A DNA stretch of 64,000 bases from contig OX422205.1 in assembly GCA_949130485.1 (NCBI GenBank), forward strand, positions 4,384,415 through 4,448,414. Reading direction: 5' to 3'. The notes beneath the pieces are model-generated. The model saw only the letters and a list, made by a program, of their open reading frames with translations, was not told the origin of the DNA and made no database searches. Origin of the DNA: Agelas oroides. Taxonomy: Eukaryota; Porifera; Demospongiae; Agelasida; Agelasidae. Position numbers and translations under genes: made by a program. The first letter of the stretch is position 1. Each line of letters starts with the position of its first letter. This document shows positions 63,101 to 64,000 of this stretch, piece by piece.

Positions 63101-64000
63101 AGTTTAGTAGAGTGAAGTAGAGTCAAGTACGGCCATGGTAGAATGTAGTAGAGTCATGTAGAGTGAAGTAGAACCTTGGTAGAATATAGTAGAGCCATGG
63201 TAGAGTGTAGTAGAGCCAAGTAGAGCAAAGTAGAGCCATAGTAGAGTGAAGTAGAACGAAGTAGATCCATTGTAGAGTGTAGTAGAGTCATGTGGAGCCG
63301 AGTAGAGGCGTAGTAGAGTGTAGTTGAGGAAAGTAGAGTCAAGTAGAGCGATGGTAGTATGTAGTAGAGTCATGTAGAGTCAAGTAGAGCCATGGTAGAG
63401 TGTAGTAGAGTCATGTAGAGTCAAGTAGAGACATGGTAGAGTGTAGAAGAGTGAAGTAGAATGTAGTAGAGCCATTGTAGAGTGTAGTAGAGCCACGTAG
63501 AGCAAAGTAGAGCCATAGTACAGCGAAGTAGAACCAAGTAGAGCCATGGTAGAGTGTAGTAGAGTCAAGTAGAGTCAAGAAGAGCAATGGTGGAAAGGAG
63601 AAGAGCCATATAGAGTCAAGTAGAGCCTTGGTAGAATATAGTAGAGCCATGGTAGGATCTAGTAGAGCCACGCAGAGCAAAGTAGAGCCTTAGTGGAGTG
63701 AAGTAGAACCAAGAAGAACCATTGTAGAGAGTAGTAGAGTCATGTGGAGCCGAGTGGAGGCGTGGTAGAGTGAAGTAGCGGAAAGTAGAGTCAAGTAGAG
63801 CCATGGTATGGTGTAGTAGAGTGAAGTAGAGTCAAGTTCGGCCATGGTAGAATGTAGTAGAGTCATGTAGAGTCAAGTAGAGCCATGGTAGAGTGTAGTG
63901 GCGTGAAGTAGAGTCAAGTACGGTCATGGTAGAATGTAGTAGAGCCTTGGCAGGCTGTAGTAGTGCCAGGTACAGCCAAGTAGATCCATGGTAGAGTGTA
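59770..64000. repeat. 3,249-bp repeat, second copy cut by the window end
   Basis: About 59,770-60,751 matches about 63,019-64,000 at an exact 3249-bp offset (GTCAAGGAGAGCC at 59791 and 63040). The copies are nearly identical; one visible difference is GAGTGGAGAAG near 60,192 against GAGTGTAGAAG. Upstream the two sequences diverge within about 30-60 bp. The second copy runs off the end of the window, so the number of copies and the right boundary cannot be determined here. Confidence 0.88.
61083..62190. repeat. 370-bp tandem triplication
   Basis: Three head-to-tail copies at about 61,083, 61,453 and 61,823, each 370 bp (9 x 41 + 1), include a marker-block variant with TATGAGGTACATCC. Copies 2 and 3 share derived variants (GAGGGATGATAGAG, GAGTTAAGTACGGG) that copy 1 lacks, so the order of duplication can be read: copies 2 and 3 separated last. 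The third copy ends near 62,190, where AGAGCCATGG is replaced by ATAGAGCCTTGG. Confidence 0.92.

Larger units (their letters stand above)
6117..64000. repeat. Satellite B: GTAGAG decamer array with a 41-bp module
   Basis: Uninterrupted array to the window end. The main module is 41 bp: the 11-mer GTAGAGCCATG, then three 10-mers of the type GTAGAG followed by TGTA, TCAT or TCAA. Shorter 21-bp (11+10) and longer 62-bp modules are interspersed. From the consensus module, GC is about 44 percent with a strong skew (14 G to 4 C) and about two thirds purine on the plus strand. Each unit contains TAG, closing all plus frames. The numerous minus-strand open frames, the longest 169 codons at 9660-10169, encode only permutations of the repeat (LLHST, LYHGST, MALLDST). 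No mobile element or unique sequence interrupts the array. The family is not recognised by name. Confidence 0.97.

Noticed and set aside
1-64000. CRISPR array
   Set aside because: Repeats are contiguous 10-62 bp modules with no unique spacers of constant length, no leader and no cas genes.
6117-64000. G-quadruplex-forming array
   Set aside because: Although G-rich, the units contain single G or GG and only rarely GGG; four nearby runs of GGG were not seen.
1-64000. Telomeric repeats or interstitial telomere sites
   Set aside because: No run of TTAGGG, TTTAGGG, TTAGG or TTAGGC, or their complements, was seen. TAGGG occurs only as isolated point variants of GTAGAG.

Overview
The whole 64 kb window is tandemly repeated satellite DNA. 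I find no gene, RNA gene, transposable element, telomere repeat or unique-sequence island of any size. The pattern fits eukaryotic heterochromatin (centromeric, pericentromeric, subtelomeric or sex-chromosome) assembled from long reads. Nothing here identifies the species, and 'eukaryote' is itself an inference from the scale and nested organisation of the repeats.

Two satellites of the same polarity abut. Satellite A (1 to ~6,119) is built from 10-bp units of the form ATGAGACANN, such as ATGAGACATT and ATGAGACAGC. It contains a ~840-bp higher-order repeat (HOR) at ~971-3,290, a 620-bp tandem repeat at 3,531-~4,960, and one ~150-bp block in the opposite orientation at ~5,431-5,580. Satellite B (~6,117 to the window end, and continuing beyond it) is built from units beginning GTAGAG. 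Its commonest module is 41 bp: one 11-mer containing CCATGG followed by three 10-mers. 21-bp and 62-bp modules are mixed in, including a recurrent 144-bp marker block (41+41+62). A and B share a GAG-N-CA core in each decamer and may descend from one ancestral decamer.

Satellite B is a mosaic of HOR blocks of very different age: 2.36 kb x2 (7,800-12,510), ~1.27 kb x3 (12,392-16,201), 586 bp x2 (18,739-19,936), a ~5 kb super-repeat x2 (~21,360-31,850), a 41-bp-register domain rich in TTCGG (35,400-37,530), 1,560 bp x2 (37,430-40,550), 411 bp x2 (40,620-41,460), 3,399 bp x2 nearly identical (44,388-51,186), 298 bp x2, 370 bp x3 and a 3,249-bp repeat cut by the window end (59,770-64,000). Small insertions and deletions tend to be whole modules (10, 21, 41 or 42 bp).

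Many 60-170 codon open frames occur, all on the minus strand. They follow from base composition: each plus-strand unit carries a TAG or TGA, which closes all plus frames, while the pyrimidine-rich minus strand has few stops. I treat none as a gene. The most interesting points are the ~10.25-bp spacing of TA steps in B (possible nucleosome phasing), the inverted island in A, the evidence of very recent multi-kilobase amplification, and block types shared between the left and right parts of B but not its centre.
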